NCBI RefSeq assembly: GCF_002937075.1
Contig: NZ_NHSJ01000093.1
Location: 1 to 37,499, forward strand
Direction: 5' to 3'
Length of the DNA: 37,499 nucleotides
From: Rhodoblastus sphagnicola
GTDB taxonomy: Bacteria > Pseudomonadota > Alphaproteobacteria > Rhizobiales > Beijerinckiaceae
A program made the translations under genes and the position numbers. Positions within the stretch are counted from its first letter, which is position 1. Each line of letters starts with the position of its first letter. The notes beneath the pieces were generated by a model that searched no databases, was not told the DNA's origin, and saw only the letters and a list, made by a program, of their open reading frames with translations. This document shows, one piece after another, positions 25,434-35,800 of the stretch.

Positions 25434-26284
25434 GGGTCATCTCGCTCGTAGAACAGATAGGAGCGGCTGCGCCCGATCCGGCGGTAGCCGCGCTGGTCCA
25501 GCAGTCCGCGCAGGTCGGCGTCCCACTTGCCCGGCGAAAACGCCAGGATCAGCGCGCGCGGCCATAAATTTTCCGGCTCCTGGGTCAGGAAAGGCTCCAG
25601 CGCCAGATCCTCGGCGCCCTCGACGTCGAGTTTCAACAGGTCGATGGAGCCAAAGCCCTCGTCGCGGGCGAGCGTCGCCAGCGATTTCGCCGCCACGCGG
25701 GTCTGGCCGCCGCCGCCCTCGACATTGACCATGCGAATCGAGCTTTCCGAAAGGTCGTAAGGGTTGAAGAACAGCACCGCCTCGCCTTCCGTGTCGGCCA
25801 CGGCGCAATCCAGCGCCTTGACCGAAGGGGCGTCGTTCTGCCGCAGGTTGAACACCATGCGCTCGAACAGGGTCGGATTCGGCTCGACTGCGAGAATCTT
25901 CGCGCCCGGTCCCGTGCGCAACGCGACGAACAGGCTGGTCGCGCCGCAGCCCGCGCCAATGTCCAGAAAAGTCATTTCGGAGCGAACCTGCGCCGCGACG
26001 AAGGCGCGCTCGTCGCGATCGACATATTGCGGCGTGAACAGCAGCCGTTTTTCGCAAGCGTTATTATAGGGGTAGAGCCGCATCTGGGCGGCGAGCGGTT
26101 CGACCGTCACGTCCACGGGCGCGGCGCGCAGGCGGCGCAGGCCGACGCCACGCGCCAGCAGCGCGGCGCGCTGCGCCAGCCAGTTGGTTCCGGCGTTGCG
26201 GGTAAAATCCAGCAGTCGCCGCAGCACGCCGCGCGGGCGATAAGCGCCGAAAGGCGAAAAGTCGTTGTTTGACGCAGCGAACAT
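25430..26284 (-). CDS. FkbM-family SAM-dependent methyltransferase
   Basis: The protein has 284 residues from the ATG at 26284; a frame with a TTG start at 26320 is less likely. The Rossmann core begins at ~105 with FLDIGAGCGATSLFVAL (SAM-binding motif I), followed by ILAVEPNPTLFERMVFNLRQND (motif II), the family strand ALDCAVADTEGEAVLFFN, and IDLLKLDVEGAEDLAL, where the LDVEGAE motif is diagnostic for FkbM enzymes. These methylate hydroxyl groups of sugars, polyketides or lipid-linked glycans. The N-terminal ~95 residues are Arg-rich without a known domain. It is the first gene of a two-gene minus-strand unit with the CinA-like gene and is divergent from map with 136 bp between starts. The substrate is unknown and no glycan cluster surrounds it. 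Confidence 0.88.
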   Translation of the reverse strand: MFAASNNDFSPFGAYRPRGVLRRLLDFTRNAGTNWLAQRAALLARGVGLRRLRAAPVDVTVEPLAAQMRLYPYNNACEKRLLFTPQYVDRDERAFVAAQVRSEMTFLDIGAGCGATSLFVALRTGPGAKILAVEPNPTLFERMVFNLRQNDAPSVKALDCAVADTEGEAVLFFNPYDLSESSIRMVNVEGGGGQTRVAAKSLATLARDEGFGSIDLLKLDVEGAEDLALEPFLTQEPENLWPRALILAFSPGKWDADLRGLLDQRGYRRIGRSRSYLFYERDDP

Positions 26285-26420
26285 GCAAGAGGTTCTAGCA
26301 GTCGGCGCGCCCAACTCCAACCATGCGACGAACGGCCCGGCCCTTCGGTCTTGCGCGCTTCGGCAAAAAGTCTAAATCTGGCGCTAGAAAAACAGGCGCC
26401 CCGGCGCCGCTGGAGTCACG

Positions 26421-27251
26421 ATGACCTTTATCGAAGCCGACGCCGACCCCCGGCGCAAGAGCGGCCAGATTCGTCTGCATGGGCCAGAAGCTTTCGAAGG
26501 CATGCGCAAAGCCGGCCAATTGGTGGCCGAAGCGCTCGACCTGATGGCGCAAGCCGCCCAGCCCGGCGTCACCACCAATGCGCTCGACAAGCTCGCCTAT
26601 GAATTCGCCATGGATCGCGGCGCCTATCCCGCCCCGCTCGACTATCGCGGTTACCGCAAGTCGATCTGCACCTCGATCAACCATGTGGTGTGCCATGGCA
26701 TTCCCGACGACAAGCCGCTGCGCGACGGCGACATCGTCAACATCGACGTGACCTACATTCTCGACGGCTGGCACGGCGATTCCAGCCGGATGTACTGCAT
26801 CGGCGAGGTTCCGCGCAAAGCGCTGCGACTGATCGAGGTCACCTACGAGGCCCTCATGCGCGGCATCGCCGTCGTCCGTCCCGGCGCCACCACCGGCGAC
26901 ATCGGCCTGGCCATCCAGAGCTTCGCCGAGGGCGAGCGCTGCGCGGTGGTGCGCGAATTCTGCGGCCACGGCCTGGGAAAACTGTTCCACGACGAGCCCA
27001 ACATTCTGCATTACGGGCAAAAAGGCCAGGGCGCGCCGCTGCGCGAGGGCATGTTCTTCACCATCGAGCCGATGATCAATCTCGGCAAGGCGCCGGTGAA
27101 GATCCTGTCCGACGGCTGGACCGCCGTCACGCGCGACCGCTCGCTGTCCGCCCAGTTCGAGCACGCCATTGGCGTGACCGCCGAGGGCTGCGAGATCTTC
27201 ACCACCTCGCCGAAAGGCCTGCACTGCCCGCCCTATGGACTCGCGGGATGA
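26421..27251 (+). CDS. map: Methionine aminopeptidase, type I
   Basis: The protein has 276 residues. It removes the initiator methionine from nascent proteins. All five metal ligands are present: Asp109 (NIDVTYIL), Asp120 (GDSSRMY), His183 ([13 protein letters not shown]), Glu216 (TIEPMIN) and Glu247 (FEHAIGV); spacings 11, 63, 33 and 31 equal those of E. coli MAP (Asp97, Asp108, His171, Glu204, Glu235). The 12-residue longer N-terminus ([20 protein letters not shown]) is typical of alphaproteobacteria and lacks the zinc-finger extension of other MAP classes. GGAG lies five bases ahead of the ATG. The stop overlaps the radC start as ATGA. Confidence 0.97.
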   Translation: MTFIEADADPRRKSGQIRLHGPEAFEGMRKAGQLVAEALDLMAQAAQPGVTTNALDKLAYEFAMDRGAYPAPLDYRGYRKSICTSINHVVCHGIPDDKPLRDGDIVNIDVTYILDGWHGDSSRMYCIGEVPRKALRLIEVTYEALMRGIAVVRPGATTGDIGLAIQSFAEGERCAVVREFCGHGLGKLFHDEPNILHYGQKGQGAPLREGMFFTIEPMINLGKAPVKILSDGWTAVTRDRSLSAQFEHAIGVTAEGCEIFTTSPKGLHCPPYGLAG

Positions 27252-27940
27252 GCGAGAGTCCGGCGCCAGAAAATCTGAACGCCGGTCATCGCGAGCGCCT
27301 GCGCGAACGTTTCGTTCAGGGCGGCCCCGACGCCCTGCCCGATTACGAATTGCTGGAACTGCTGCTGTTTCGCGCCATTCCCCGGCGCGACGTCAAGCCG
27401 ATCGCCAAAACGCTGATCGCCAAGTTCGGCTCCTTCGCCGAAGTGGTCGCCGCCGCCCCGGCGCGGCTCAAGGAAGTCGATTATGTCGGCGATTCCGTGG
27501 TCGCCGATTTGAAAATCGTCGAGGCCGCCGCGCTGCGGTTGGCGCGCGAGAGCATGAAGAAGAAGCTCACGCTCGGCTCGTTCGCGCAGGTGCTCGACTA
27601 TTGCCGCTCGGCCATGGCTTTCCGCGAAACGGAAGAATTCCGCGTGCTGTTCCTCGACAAGAAGAACGGCCTGCTCGCCGACGAGGTGCAGGGGCGCGGC
27701 ACGGTGGACCACACCCCCGTCTATCCGCGCGAGATCGTGCGCCGGGCGCTGGAGCTGAACGCCAGCGCGGTGATTCTGGTGCATAACCACCCCTCGGGCG
27801 ATCCCACCCCCTCCTCCGCCGACATCATGATGACCGAGACCATCGTCAGCGTCGCCAAGCCGCTCGGCGTCAACGTCCACGACCATCTGATCATCGGCCG
27901 CAACGGCCACGCCAGTTTTCGCGCGCTCAAACTTTTTTGA
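27248..27940 (+). CDS. radC: RadC-family JAMM protein (UPF0758)
   Basis: The protein has 230 residues. An N-terminal helix-hairpin-helix-like region (~25-100: [26 protein letters not shown]) precedes a JAB/MPN domain with the JAMM metalloprotease motif His179-x-His181-x7-Ser189-x2-Asp192 in [14 protein letters not shown]. The historical name RadC implies DNA repair, but E. coli RadC has no proven repair role, and the biochemical function of the family is unsettled. The ATG at 27248 overlaps the map stop by ATGA, so the two are translationally coupled, a common pairing in Rhizobiales. Longer upstream frames into map are shadows. Confidence 0.93.
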   Translation: MSESPAPENLNAGHRERLRERFVQGGPDALPDYELLELLLFRAIPRRDVKPIAKTLIAKFGSFAEVVAAAPARLKEVDYVGDSVVADLKIVEAAALRLARESMKKKLTLGSFAQVLDYCRSAMAFRETEEFRVLFLDKKNGLLADEVQGRGTVDHTPVYPREIVRRALELNASAVILVHNHPSGDPTPSSADIMMTETIVSVAKPLGVNVHDHLIIGRNGHASFRALKLF

Positions 27941-27946
27941 GGTTTC

Positions 27947-28723
27947 ATGTCCCGGATGCAGATCGGCGCGACCGAGGTGAATTTCGTGCTGTCCGGCCCG
28001 GAGACGGCGCCGGTCGTCGTGCTGGCGCATCCGCTCGGGGCCGATCTGAGCGTTTTCGACGGCGTCGCCTCGGCCTTGCGCGACCGGTTTCAATGTCTGG
28101 CCTTCGACGCGCGCGGGCATGGCGGCAGTTGGAAGCCGCCGGGTCCATACACGCTCGCCGATCTCGGCGGCGATTTGCTGCGCCTGCTCGACGCGCTGGC
28201 GATCGAGCGCGCGCATTTCTGCGGCCTGTCGATGGGCGGCCTGCTCGGGCAATGGTTGCTGGTCAACGCGCCGCAACGGCTGGACAAGCTGGTTCTGGCC
28301 AATACGGCGGCTTGTCTGCCCGACGCGGCGGCCTGGGACGGACGCATCGCGGCGGTGCGGCAAGGGGGAGTCGCCGCGCTGACGCCGGGCATCGTGCCGC
28401 GCTGGTTGAGCGCGCCGTTTCGCGAGGCGCATCCCGACGTCGCGGCAGGGATCGCGGCCCTGCTCGACGCGTGCGACGCCGGCGGCTACGCCGGCTGCTG
28501 CGCCGCCCTGCGCGACGCCGATTTCCGCGAAATTCTGCCCGAGGCGGCGAAAAAGGACATTTTGGTCATCGTCGGGGAGGCCGACGGCTCGACGCCGCCG
28601 GCCATGGGCGAGGATCTGGCGCGCCTCGCTGGGGCGCGGCTGGCGCGGCTGGAGGCCGCCCATCTCTCCTGTGTCGAGGATGCGCCGGGTTTCGCGGCGC
28701 TGCTGCGCGATTTTTTTATTTAG
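27947..28723 (+). CDS. Alpha/beta hydrolase of the 3-oxoadipate enol-lactonase (PcaD) family
   Basis: The protein has 258 residues and starts 6 bp after the radC stop, probably the third gene of the map-radC unit. The alpha/beta-hydrolase triad is visible: Ser95 in GLSMGG, Asp213 in EADGSTPP and His239 in AAHLSC; the oxyanion region is LAHPLGADLSVFDGV. The sequence LAFDARGHGGS with PPGPYTLADLGGDLLRLLDAL resembles PcaD-type enol-lactonases of the beta-ketoadipate pathway. No other aromatic-degradation gene (pcaB, pcaC, pcaHG) is in the window, so the specific substrate assignment is only a family-level guess. Cytoplasmic, no signal peptide. Confidence 0.85.
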   Translation: MSRMQIGATEVNFVLSGPETAPVVVLAHPLGADLSVFDGVASALRDRFQCLAFDARGHGGSWKPPGPYTLADLGGDLLRLLDALAIERAHFCGLSMGGLLGQWLLVNAPQRLDKLVLANTAACLPDAAAWDGRIAAVRQGGVAALTPGIVPRWLSAPFREAHPDVAAGIAALLDACDAGGYAGCCAALRDADFREILPEAAKKDILVIVGEADGSTPPAMGEDLARLAGARLARLEAAHLSCVEDAPGFAALLRDFFI

Positions 28724-28733
28724 CGCCCTTCGG

Positions 28734-29021
28734 TCAATAGCAGACGCGGCGATAGACGATTTCGCCCCACGGGTTGACATAGCGCCTGGTGAAGCAGCCG
28801 CCGCCATAGACGAAGCGCGGGCCATAGCCCCAACCGCCGCCCCAATGGCCGCCACCCCAATGGCCGCCACCATGGTGGCCCCAGCCGCCGTGGCCGCCCC
28901 AGGGACCGCCGCCATGCGGACCGTGCGGGCCGAACGCCAGGGCGTTGGTCGGCGTGAAAACCGCGCCGGCGGCGGCAAGCGACAGGCCGGCGGCGAAGAT
29001 GAAAGTGCGAAGGTGAGACAT
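28734..29021 (-). CDS. Small secreted Gly/His/Trp-rich protein
   Basis: The protein has 95 residues from ATG 29021. The signal peptide MSHLRTFIFAAGLSLAAAGA plus VFTPTNALA ends near residue 29. The mature part is extremely rich in Gly, His and Trp, with tandem GGGHW units (HGGGHWGGGHWGGGWGYGP), and closes with a Cys-containing segment VYGGGCFTRRYVNPWGEIVYRRVCY. The two Cys could form a disulphide. Small periplasmic or surface proteins of this build are common in Rhizobiales and have no assigned role; the His repeats suggest metal binding but this is inference. A start at 29114 adds a Pro-rich stretch before the signal peptide and is rejected. It converges on the hydrolase gene with 10 bp between stops. 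Confidence 0.8.
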   Translation of the reverse strand: MSHLRTFIFAAGLSLAAAGAVFTPTNALAFGPHGPHGGGPWGGHGGWGHHGGGHWGGGHWGGGWGYGPRFVYGGGCFTRRYVNPWGEIVYRRVCY

Positions 29022-29143
29022 GACGCGCTCCTTTGGCTGTCTGGCCGGAGCGGCGAAGGCCGAGAACTCCGGCGTTCCGGGATCGCCCGGAACGCCCATC
29101 GGTCGCGGCGTCATGGAAAAAGGTTCAAGGCGGCGCGAAAAAA

Positions 29144-29527
29144 TCAGCCGTTCAATTCGCGCAGCGCGCCCAAGGCTTCCGCGAGCGCCTCCTGCAACTG
29201 GCGCGAATCCATCGCCCGCATCAGGCCGGCGCGGGCGCTGTGTTCGTAATTTTCGGCCGCCTTGGCGACGGCGAAGGCGCCGACAGCGCGCGCGGACCCT
29301 TTGAGCTTGTGAGCGAGATCGGCGCGCACGACATGGTCGGCGCCCGTCTCCAGCGTCGTCAGCTTGCCGCCGATGTGGCTGGCTTGCCGTTCGAACAGGG
29401 CGAGCACCTCATGTTCGAGCGCGCGGTCGCCCATGGTCTGGCGCGAAAGATGCACCAGATCGATGGGGCAGGACGGGGCCGATCGGTTCTGTTCATCATG
29501 CGCGAGACTCATTGCCGTAACCGCCAT
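29144..29527 (-). CDS. Stand-alone HPt-domain phosphotransfer protein
   Basis: From ATG 29527 the protein has 127 residues. GGGAG stands six to seven bases upstream (GGGAGTTGAAC-ATG). A frame continuing to 29776 adds a Trp/Arg-rich run with no domain and is rejected. The four-helix HPt domain (~20-125) begins CPIDLVHLSRQTMGDRALEHEVLALFERQA and carries the phospho-acceptor His73 in ADLAHKLKGSARAVGA. It shuttles phosphate between the receiver of a hybrid kinase and a response regulator. It could serve the CHASE kinase family or an unlinked relay. It is divergent from the giant scaffold gene, with 354 bp between the starts. I recall similar neighbours for GPR/RgsE-type genes in Rhizobiales but cannot verify this here. 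Confidence 0.9.
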   Translation of the reverse strand: MAVTAMSLAHDEQNRSAPSCPIDLVHLSRQTMGDRALEHEVLALFERQASHIGGKLTTLETGADHVVRADLAHKLKGSARAVGAFAVAKAAENYEHSARAGLMRAMDSRQLQEALAEALGALRELNG

Positions 29528-29881
29528 GTTCAACTCCCAATTTACGCGAACGCGGCGCCAACAGCGTCTTCGACCGACCCAACAGCGCCTTCGACCGCGC
29601 CAAACAATCGCCCGAAAGGGCGCGTTGTGTACGATCCACAGGTTTTGATCAGGCTTAACGTGACCTTTAAAACCTGATGAAAGCCTTATTTTCCGGGGTT
29701 TGGCGCGCCTTTCGCCGATCATGGTGAATGTTCCGTTAACGACGTTTCGAAATCGCGCCGCCGCTCCGGTTTTCAAGGCTTGCGACCAAGCGTAGAGTAC
29801 GGCTTGGTTAACTGCCGCAATCCGCGCGTCTTTACTGTCGCGTGGCCAAGGGGGGCGGCGGATTTATAAAAGGTTAGTTTC
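29528..29881. other. Divergent regulatory spacer between the HPt and giant scaffold genes
   Basis: No gene is seen. The spacer is AT-richer than its surroundings towards the scaffold gene, and holds a short direct repeat CCAACAGCG(T/C)CTTCGACCG (near 29551-29590), three TTAAC motifs (about 29655, 29735 and 29807) and a weak CtrA-like box at 29655-29669. AAAAGG at 29868-29873, eight bases before the ATG at 29882, is the ribosome site of the scaffold gene. Confidence 0.6.
29655..29669 (+). promoter_or_regulatory. CtrA-like box upstream of the giant scaffold gene
   Basis: TTAA-CGTGACC-TTTA matches seven of eight bases of TTAA-N7-TTAA. It is 213 bp before the scaffold ATG and 128 bp before the HPt ATG, so it could serve either gene. 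Chance occurrence cannot be excluded. Confidence 0.3.
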
Positions 29882-32800
29882 ATGTCCAATCCCAGCACGG
29901 CTCAGGATCCGGCGGCGGCGGCCTTGACGGCCATAGAGGACGCCCTCAAGCTGCACCCCGAACCCGACAGCAAGGCGGCGCCCGCCGGCGAAGCCCCGAA
30001 GGAAGCCGGCAAGGAAGCCGGCAAGCTGGAATTTGGACTGCCGACGGCGCGAGGCGTCGACCTCCGCGAGCCGCGCGCGCCGGATGTCGCGCTGGACGAC
30101 GGGCCGCGCGCGCCGCTGTCGCCGGAAAGCGCCCCCGCCAACGACGACCGCGCCTCCGTCGGCCAGTTGCTGCAAAGCATGCAGGCCAAGCCCGATTCCA
30201 CTTCCGTCACCGTGGCGGTGCTGGCCTCCGCGCTGTGGGCGGGGCTGTGGATCGGCTACGCCATCTTCACCAAGGGCGAGGTCTTCGCCGGCAACATCTT
30301 CAACCCGGCGGCGGCGCTGGCCGTGTTCGCCCTGATCGGCCCGGTGATCTTCTTCATCGCCATGGGGCTGGTGCTGCGCCGCTCCCAGGAAATGCGCCTG
30401 ACCGCCCGCTCGATGGCGGAAGCGGCGATCCGCCTCGCCGAGCCGGAAACCTTCGCCACCGAACATGTGGTGACGCTGAGCCAGGCCATCCGCCGCGAAG
30501 TCGCCTCCATGGGCGACGGCATCGAGCGGGCGCTGGCCCGCGCCGGCGAACTGGAGGGCATGGTGCGCGCCGAAGTCTCCTCGCTGGAGCGCACCTATGG
30601 CGAAAACGAGCGCCGCATCCGCGTGTTGCTCAACGAATTGTCCAGCGAGCGCGAATCGATCGTCGTCAACGCCGATCGCGTCTCCTCGGCGCTGACCTCG
30701 GCGCAGGCCGCGCTCACCGGCGAGTTGGAGGCCGCCACCACCTCGCTGGCCGCCCTGCTCGACCAGACCGGCGATCGCATCGCCAACGCCCTGGAGACCC
30801 GGGGCCTCGACGTGCAGAGCGCCTTCGCCCAGACCAGCGAAATGCTGATGTCGGATCTGGAGGGCCGCGCCCGCAACCTGCTGCAAAAGTTCGAGCAGCA
30901 TGGCGCGCAAACCGCGCAGGTGATCGACGCGCGCTCGAACGCGGCCGACGCCGCCCTTCGGCAGGCCTCGGACCAGTTCCTCGCCCGCATCCACGAAAAG
31001 ACCGGCCAGTTGGCCCATGAGCTGAACACGCATGGCGAACGGCTGGCGGCGCTGGTCGGCGCGCGCGGCGGCGAATTCGCGGCCGCCAGCCAGGCGGCGC
31101 TCGCGGACCTCACCGCCCGCGTCGAAGCCCTGCATGCCGTGGTCGGCGAAACCGCGCAGCGCACCGTCGAGGAATTCAGCCACCACGTCGAGACGCTCGG
31201 CCACACCTATACGGCGATCAGCCAGCAGACGGTCGAGGGCGTCGCCGGCCATGCCCAGTCCTTGCGCGAAAACTTCGTGGTCGCGGCGGACGAGACCCTG
31301 ACCGCCTTCGCCGGCCACACCCGCGCCTTCAACGAGACCTTCGCCCGCGCCGCCGGCGAGACCATCGAAGCGGTCGCCGGCCAGACCGAGGCCCTGCGCA
31401 CCGCGGTGGACAGCTCCACCCGCGAAGCGGTCGAGACCATCTCGGCCCGAACCGAAGCCCTGTGCGCCGCCGTCGACGGCTCCACCCGCAGCGCGGCGGA
31501 AACCATCACCGTCCAGACCGAAGCCTTGCGCGCCGCCGTCGACGGCTCCACCCGCGAGGCGGTGGAAACCATCACCGGCCAGACCGAGGCCTTGCGCTCA
31601 GCCGTTGACGGCTCGACCCGCGACGCGGCCGAAACCATCGTCGCCCGGACCGAAGCCCTGTGCGCCGCCGTCGAAGGCTCCGCGCGCGGCGCGACCGAAA
31701 CCATTGCCGCCAGGACCGAAGCTTTGCGCGCGGCCGTGGACGGCTCCACCCGCGAAGCGGCCGAAACCCTCGCCGCCAAGACCGACGAGCTCAACAGCAC
31801 GTTCGCGCGGGTGTCGGGCGCCACGACTGACAGCCTCGCCGCCCAGACCGCCCGGATCGAACAGGCCTTCCAGGCGCAGGCGCAACAGATCGAATCGAGC
31901 GTCGCCTCCGCCGCCGGACAGACCCTGGCGGCCTTCACCGACCAGACCAACGCCTTCCACGAGCAGTTCGGCGCCGCCGCCGGCGACACGCTCGCCGCCT
32001 TCGCCGGCCACGCCGAAGCCTTCCACGAGCAATTCGGCTCCACCGCGCAAAACACCATCGAGACCATCGCCGGTCATGGCGAGCGGCTCGAACACATGGT
32101 CGCCGCCGCGACGCAGGACCAGTTGGCGTCGCTCGCCGGCCACACCCAGTCGTTCCAGGCCCAGTTCAACGCCGCCGCCCAGCAGGTGGCCGACGCGATG
32201 CTGAGCCAGGGCGAGCAACTCGAAACCACGGTCGCCGCCGTCGCCCAGACCCATGCGGCGACGCTCGTCAGCCACACCCAGACCTTCGCCGACCAGTTCG
32301 GCGAACTTGAGCAGCGGTTCGAGGCTTCGGCCCGGCAGGCGGTGGACAGCGTGGCCAGCCGCGGCGAACAGTTGGAAACCACCGTCACCGCGGTCGCCCG
32401 CTCGTTCCAGGACCAGATCGGCGCCGCCGCCCAGCAGACCGTGGACGCCATTTCCGGCCACAGCGAAAGTCTGGAGGCCACCGTCGCCGCCGCCACCCAG
32501 AGCCATCTGGCCGCGCTCACCGGCCACACCGAAGCCTTCACCGAAAAATTCGGCCAACTTCAGGAGCGGTTCGGCGCTTCGGCCCAGCAGACGGTCGAGG
32601 CCATCGCCAGCCAGGGCGACCGGCTGGAATCCACGGTCGCGACCGTCACCCAGGGCCATCTGGCCGCGCTCGTCGGCCAAACCCAGGCGTTCCAGGACCA
32701 GTTCGGCGAATTCCAGGCGCAGTTCGGGACTTCGGCCCGCCAGACCGTCGAGAGCATCGCCAGCCACGGCCAACAGCTCGAAAGCGTGGTCGCCAGCGTC

Positions 32801-35800
32801 GCCCAAAGCCATCTGGCCGCGCTCGACGGCCATGCCGAAGCCTTCCAGGACAAGTTCAGCACGGTCGCCCATCAGGCCGTGGAGGCCATCTCCAGCCAGG
32901 GCCAGCAACTGGAAGCCGCGGTCGTCGCCGTCTCGCAACAGCATCTGTCGGCGCTCGCCAGCCAGACCGACGCCTTCGACGACAAGTTCGGCGAACTTCA
33001 GGCGCGGTTCGGGGCTGCGGCCCAGCAAACAGTCGAGGCCATCGCCTCGCATGGCGAACGGCTTGAGACCACCGTTTCCGGCCTCACCGAGCAGCATGTG
33101 GCGGCGCTGTCCGTCCATGCTGAAACCTTCCAGTCGCAATTCGCGCAAGCGACCGGCGACGTGATCGCCGACGCCGAACAGCGCGCCGCGCTGCTGCGCG
33201 AATCGCTCGAAGCCACCACAAGGACAGTGGGCGCGGCGCTGACCGACAGCACCGTCGCGGCGCAGACGCATTTCGAGGCGACCGCCGAGAGCACGCTCAA
33301 CGCCCTGCTGGCGCAGACGCAGGCGCTCGACAGCACGTTCGCGGCGCAGGCGGCGCAGGCTTCCGAAACGCTGGTGGTCCGGCTCGACGACGCCCAGTCC
33401 CGCTTCGCCCAGACCGCCTCCGAGGCGGTGGCCGCCATCGGAACCCACGGCGACCGCATCAACGAGACCCTGTCCGAGCGGCTCGACACGTTCGAACGGA
33501 CGCTTTCACGCGGCGGAGAAGACACCGCCAACAGCATTGGCCAGCACGCCGAGCGGCTGGCCCAGCAGATCTCCGCGAGCTTGCAGAGCTTCGAGAGCAA
33601 GGTGGAGACCGGCGTCACCGAAGCGCATTCGCGTCTCGGCCAGCACGCCGAGCGCCTCAACGCCGATTTCGTCGCCCAGTTGGCGGCGCTGGAAAACCTG
33701 CTGCGCGACGGCGGCGAAAGCTCGGCCGACCACATCCGCGCCCAGACCGAAGTCTTGCGCCAGACGCTGGCGGAAAACCTGCGCGCCTTCGAGGCCGTGC
33801 TGATCGAGCAGGGCGAGGGCGCGGTGGCGCGCATTGGCGGCCATTCGCAGCAACTCGGCGCCGCCATCGCCGAGCGCCTCGCCCTGGTCGAGACCACGTT
33901 GGGCGCCCATGGCGCCGCGCTGGACGCGCGCCTGGGCGAACGCGCCCAGGCCACGGCGGACCTGCTGGGCCAGCAGCTCGAACGTTTCGAAGTCGCCGCC
34001 TGGGAACGCACGCAGCAGGTGGTCCAGAGCATGGACGGCCTGATCGGCAAGGCCGACGCCGGGCTGTCGGCGCGCTCGCGCCAGCTCAACGACGCGCTGG
34101 CCGGACGCGCCATCGACATCGCCAAGGTTCTGGGCGAAGGCGGCCGCGAGGTCGGCAAGGCGCTCGACTCCAAGGCGCGCGAACTCGACGAGATCATCCT
34201 GCGCCGCTCCAGCGCGCTCACCGACGACCTCGCCGCCAAGGCGCGGGACATCGACACCACGCTCGGCCTGCGCGCCGAGGAAATCGCAGCCCATCTCGGC
34301 GGCCATATCGGCCAGTTCGAGGACAAGGTGGTCAACCGGCTCGCCGCCGTCGGCAGTGAAGTCTGGTCGCGGACCGAAGAGATCGACGCCGCGCTGGCGG
34401 CGCGCTCCACCCAGATGGTGGACACGCTCGGCGCCCAGATCGGCCGGTTCGAGGACAAGGTGGTCAGCCGCCTGACCGCGGCGGGCCGCGAGGTCTGGAC
34501 CAAGACCGGCGAAATCGATTCCGTGCTGGCCGCCCGCTCCGAGCAGATGGTCGCCCAGCTCGGCGCCCATGTCGAGAATTTCGAGGCCAGGGTCGTCGAA
34601 CACGCCGACCAGGCCGCCGGCCGGATCGGCGCCAAGGCGGACGAAGTCGAGGCGGCGCTCTCCACCCGCTCCGAGCAGATCGTCGCCCATCTCGGCGCCC
34701 ATGTCGAAGCCTTCGAGGACAAGGTCGTCAACCGCGCCGACGTGGCCGCCGGCAAGATCGTCGCGCAGGCCGGGGTCGCCGACGCGACCATCGCCGCCCG
34801 CTCCGAACGGATCGTCGAGCATCTCGGCGCCCATATCGCCGCCTTCGAGGACAAGGTGGTCGCCCGCGCCGACGAGGCCGCCGACAAGATCGCCGCGCGG
34901 GCCGACGCCGCCGACGCGACCATCGCCGCCCGCTCCGAACAGATCGTCGAACAGATGGCCGCCTTCGAGGACAAGGTGGTCGCCCGCGCCGACCAGGCCG
35001 CCGCCAAGATCGCCTCCAAGGCGGGCTTCGCCGAAGCCGCGCTCGCAGCCCGCTCCGAGCAGATCGCCGCCCATCTCGGCGCCCATGTCGAGGCGTTCGA
35101 GACCAAGGTGGTCGCCCGCGCCGACGAGGCCGCCAACAAGATCGCCGCCAGCGCCAGCGAAGCCGGAGCGGCGCTTGGCGCCCGCTCCGGGGACATCGTC
35201 GCCGCGCTCGGCGCCCATGTCGAGGCCTTCGAGGACAGGGTGGTCACCCGCGCCGACGAGGCCGCCAACAAGATCGCCGCCAAGGCCGACGCCGCCGAAG
35301 CGGCGCTCGCGGCGCGCTCCATGGAAATCGCCGCCCATCTCGACGCCCATGTCGGCGCTTTCGAGGAGAAGGTGATCGCCCGCGCCGAACAGGCGGCCGA
35401 CCGGATCGCGACGAAATCGAACGAGGCCGACGCGGCGCTCGCCGCCCGCTCCGGCGAGATCTCCGCCCATCTCGGCGCCCATGTCGAGGCCTTCGAGGAC
35501 AAGGTCGTCAACCGCGCCGACGAGGCCGCCAACAAGATCGCCGCGCGAGCGGGCGAGGCCGAAGCGGCGCTCGGCGCCCGCTCCGCCGAGTTCGCGGTCA
35601 GGATCGGCGCCCATATCGAGAACTTCGAGGACAGGATCATCGCCGGCGCCGGCGCGGCCGCCAGCACGATTGCGGCCAGGGCCAGCGAGGCCGAGGCGGC
35701 GCTCGCCGCCCGCTCCGCCGAAATTTCCGCCCATCTCGGCGGCCATGTCGAGGCCTTCGAGGACAAGGTCGTCCTGCGCGCCGACGAGGCCGCCAACAAG

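Noticed and set aside
26690-27247. RadC extended upstream through map in another frame.
   Set aside because: The region is map in its own frame with all metal ligands; RadC starts at the ATGA overlap.
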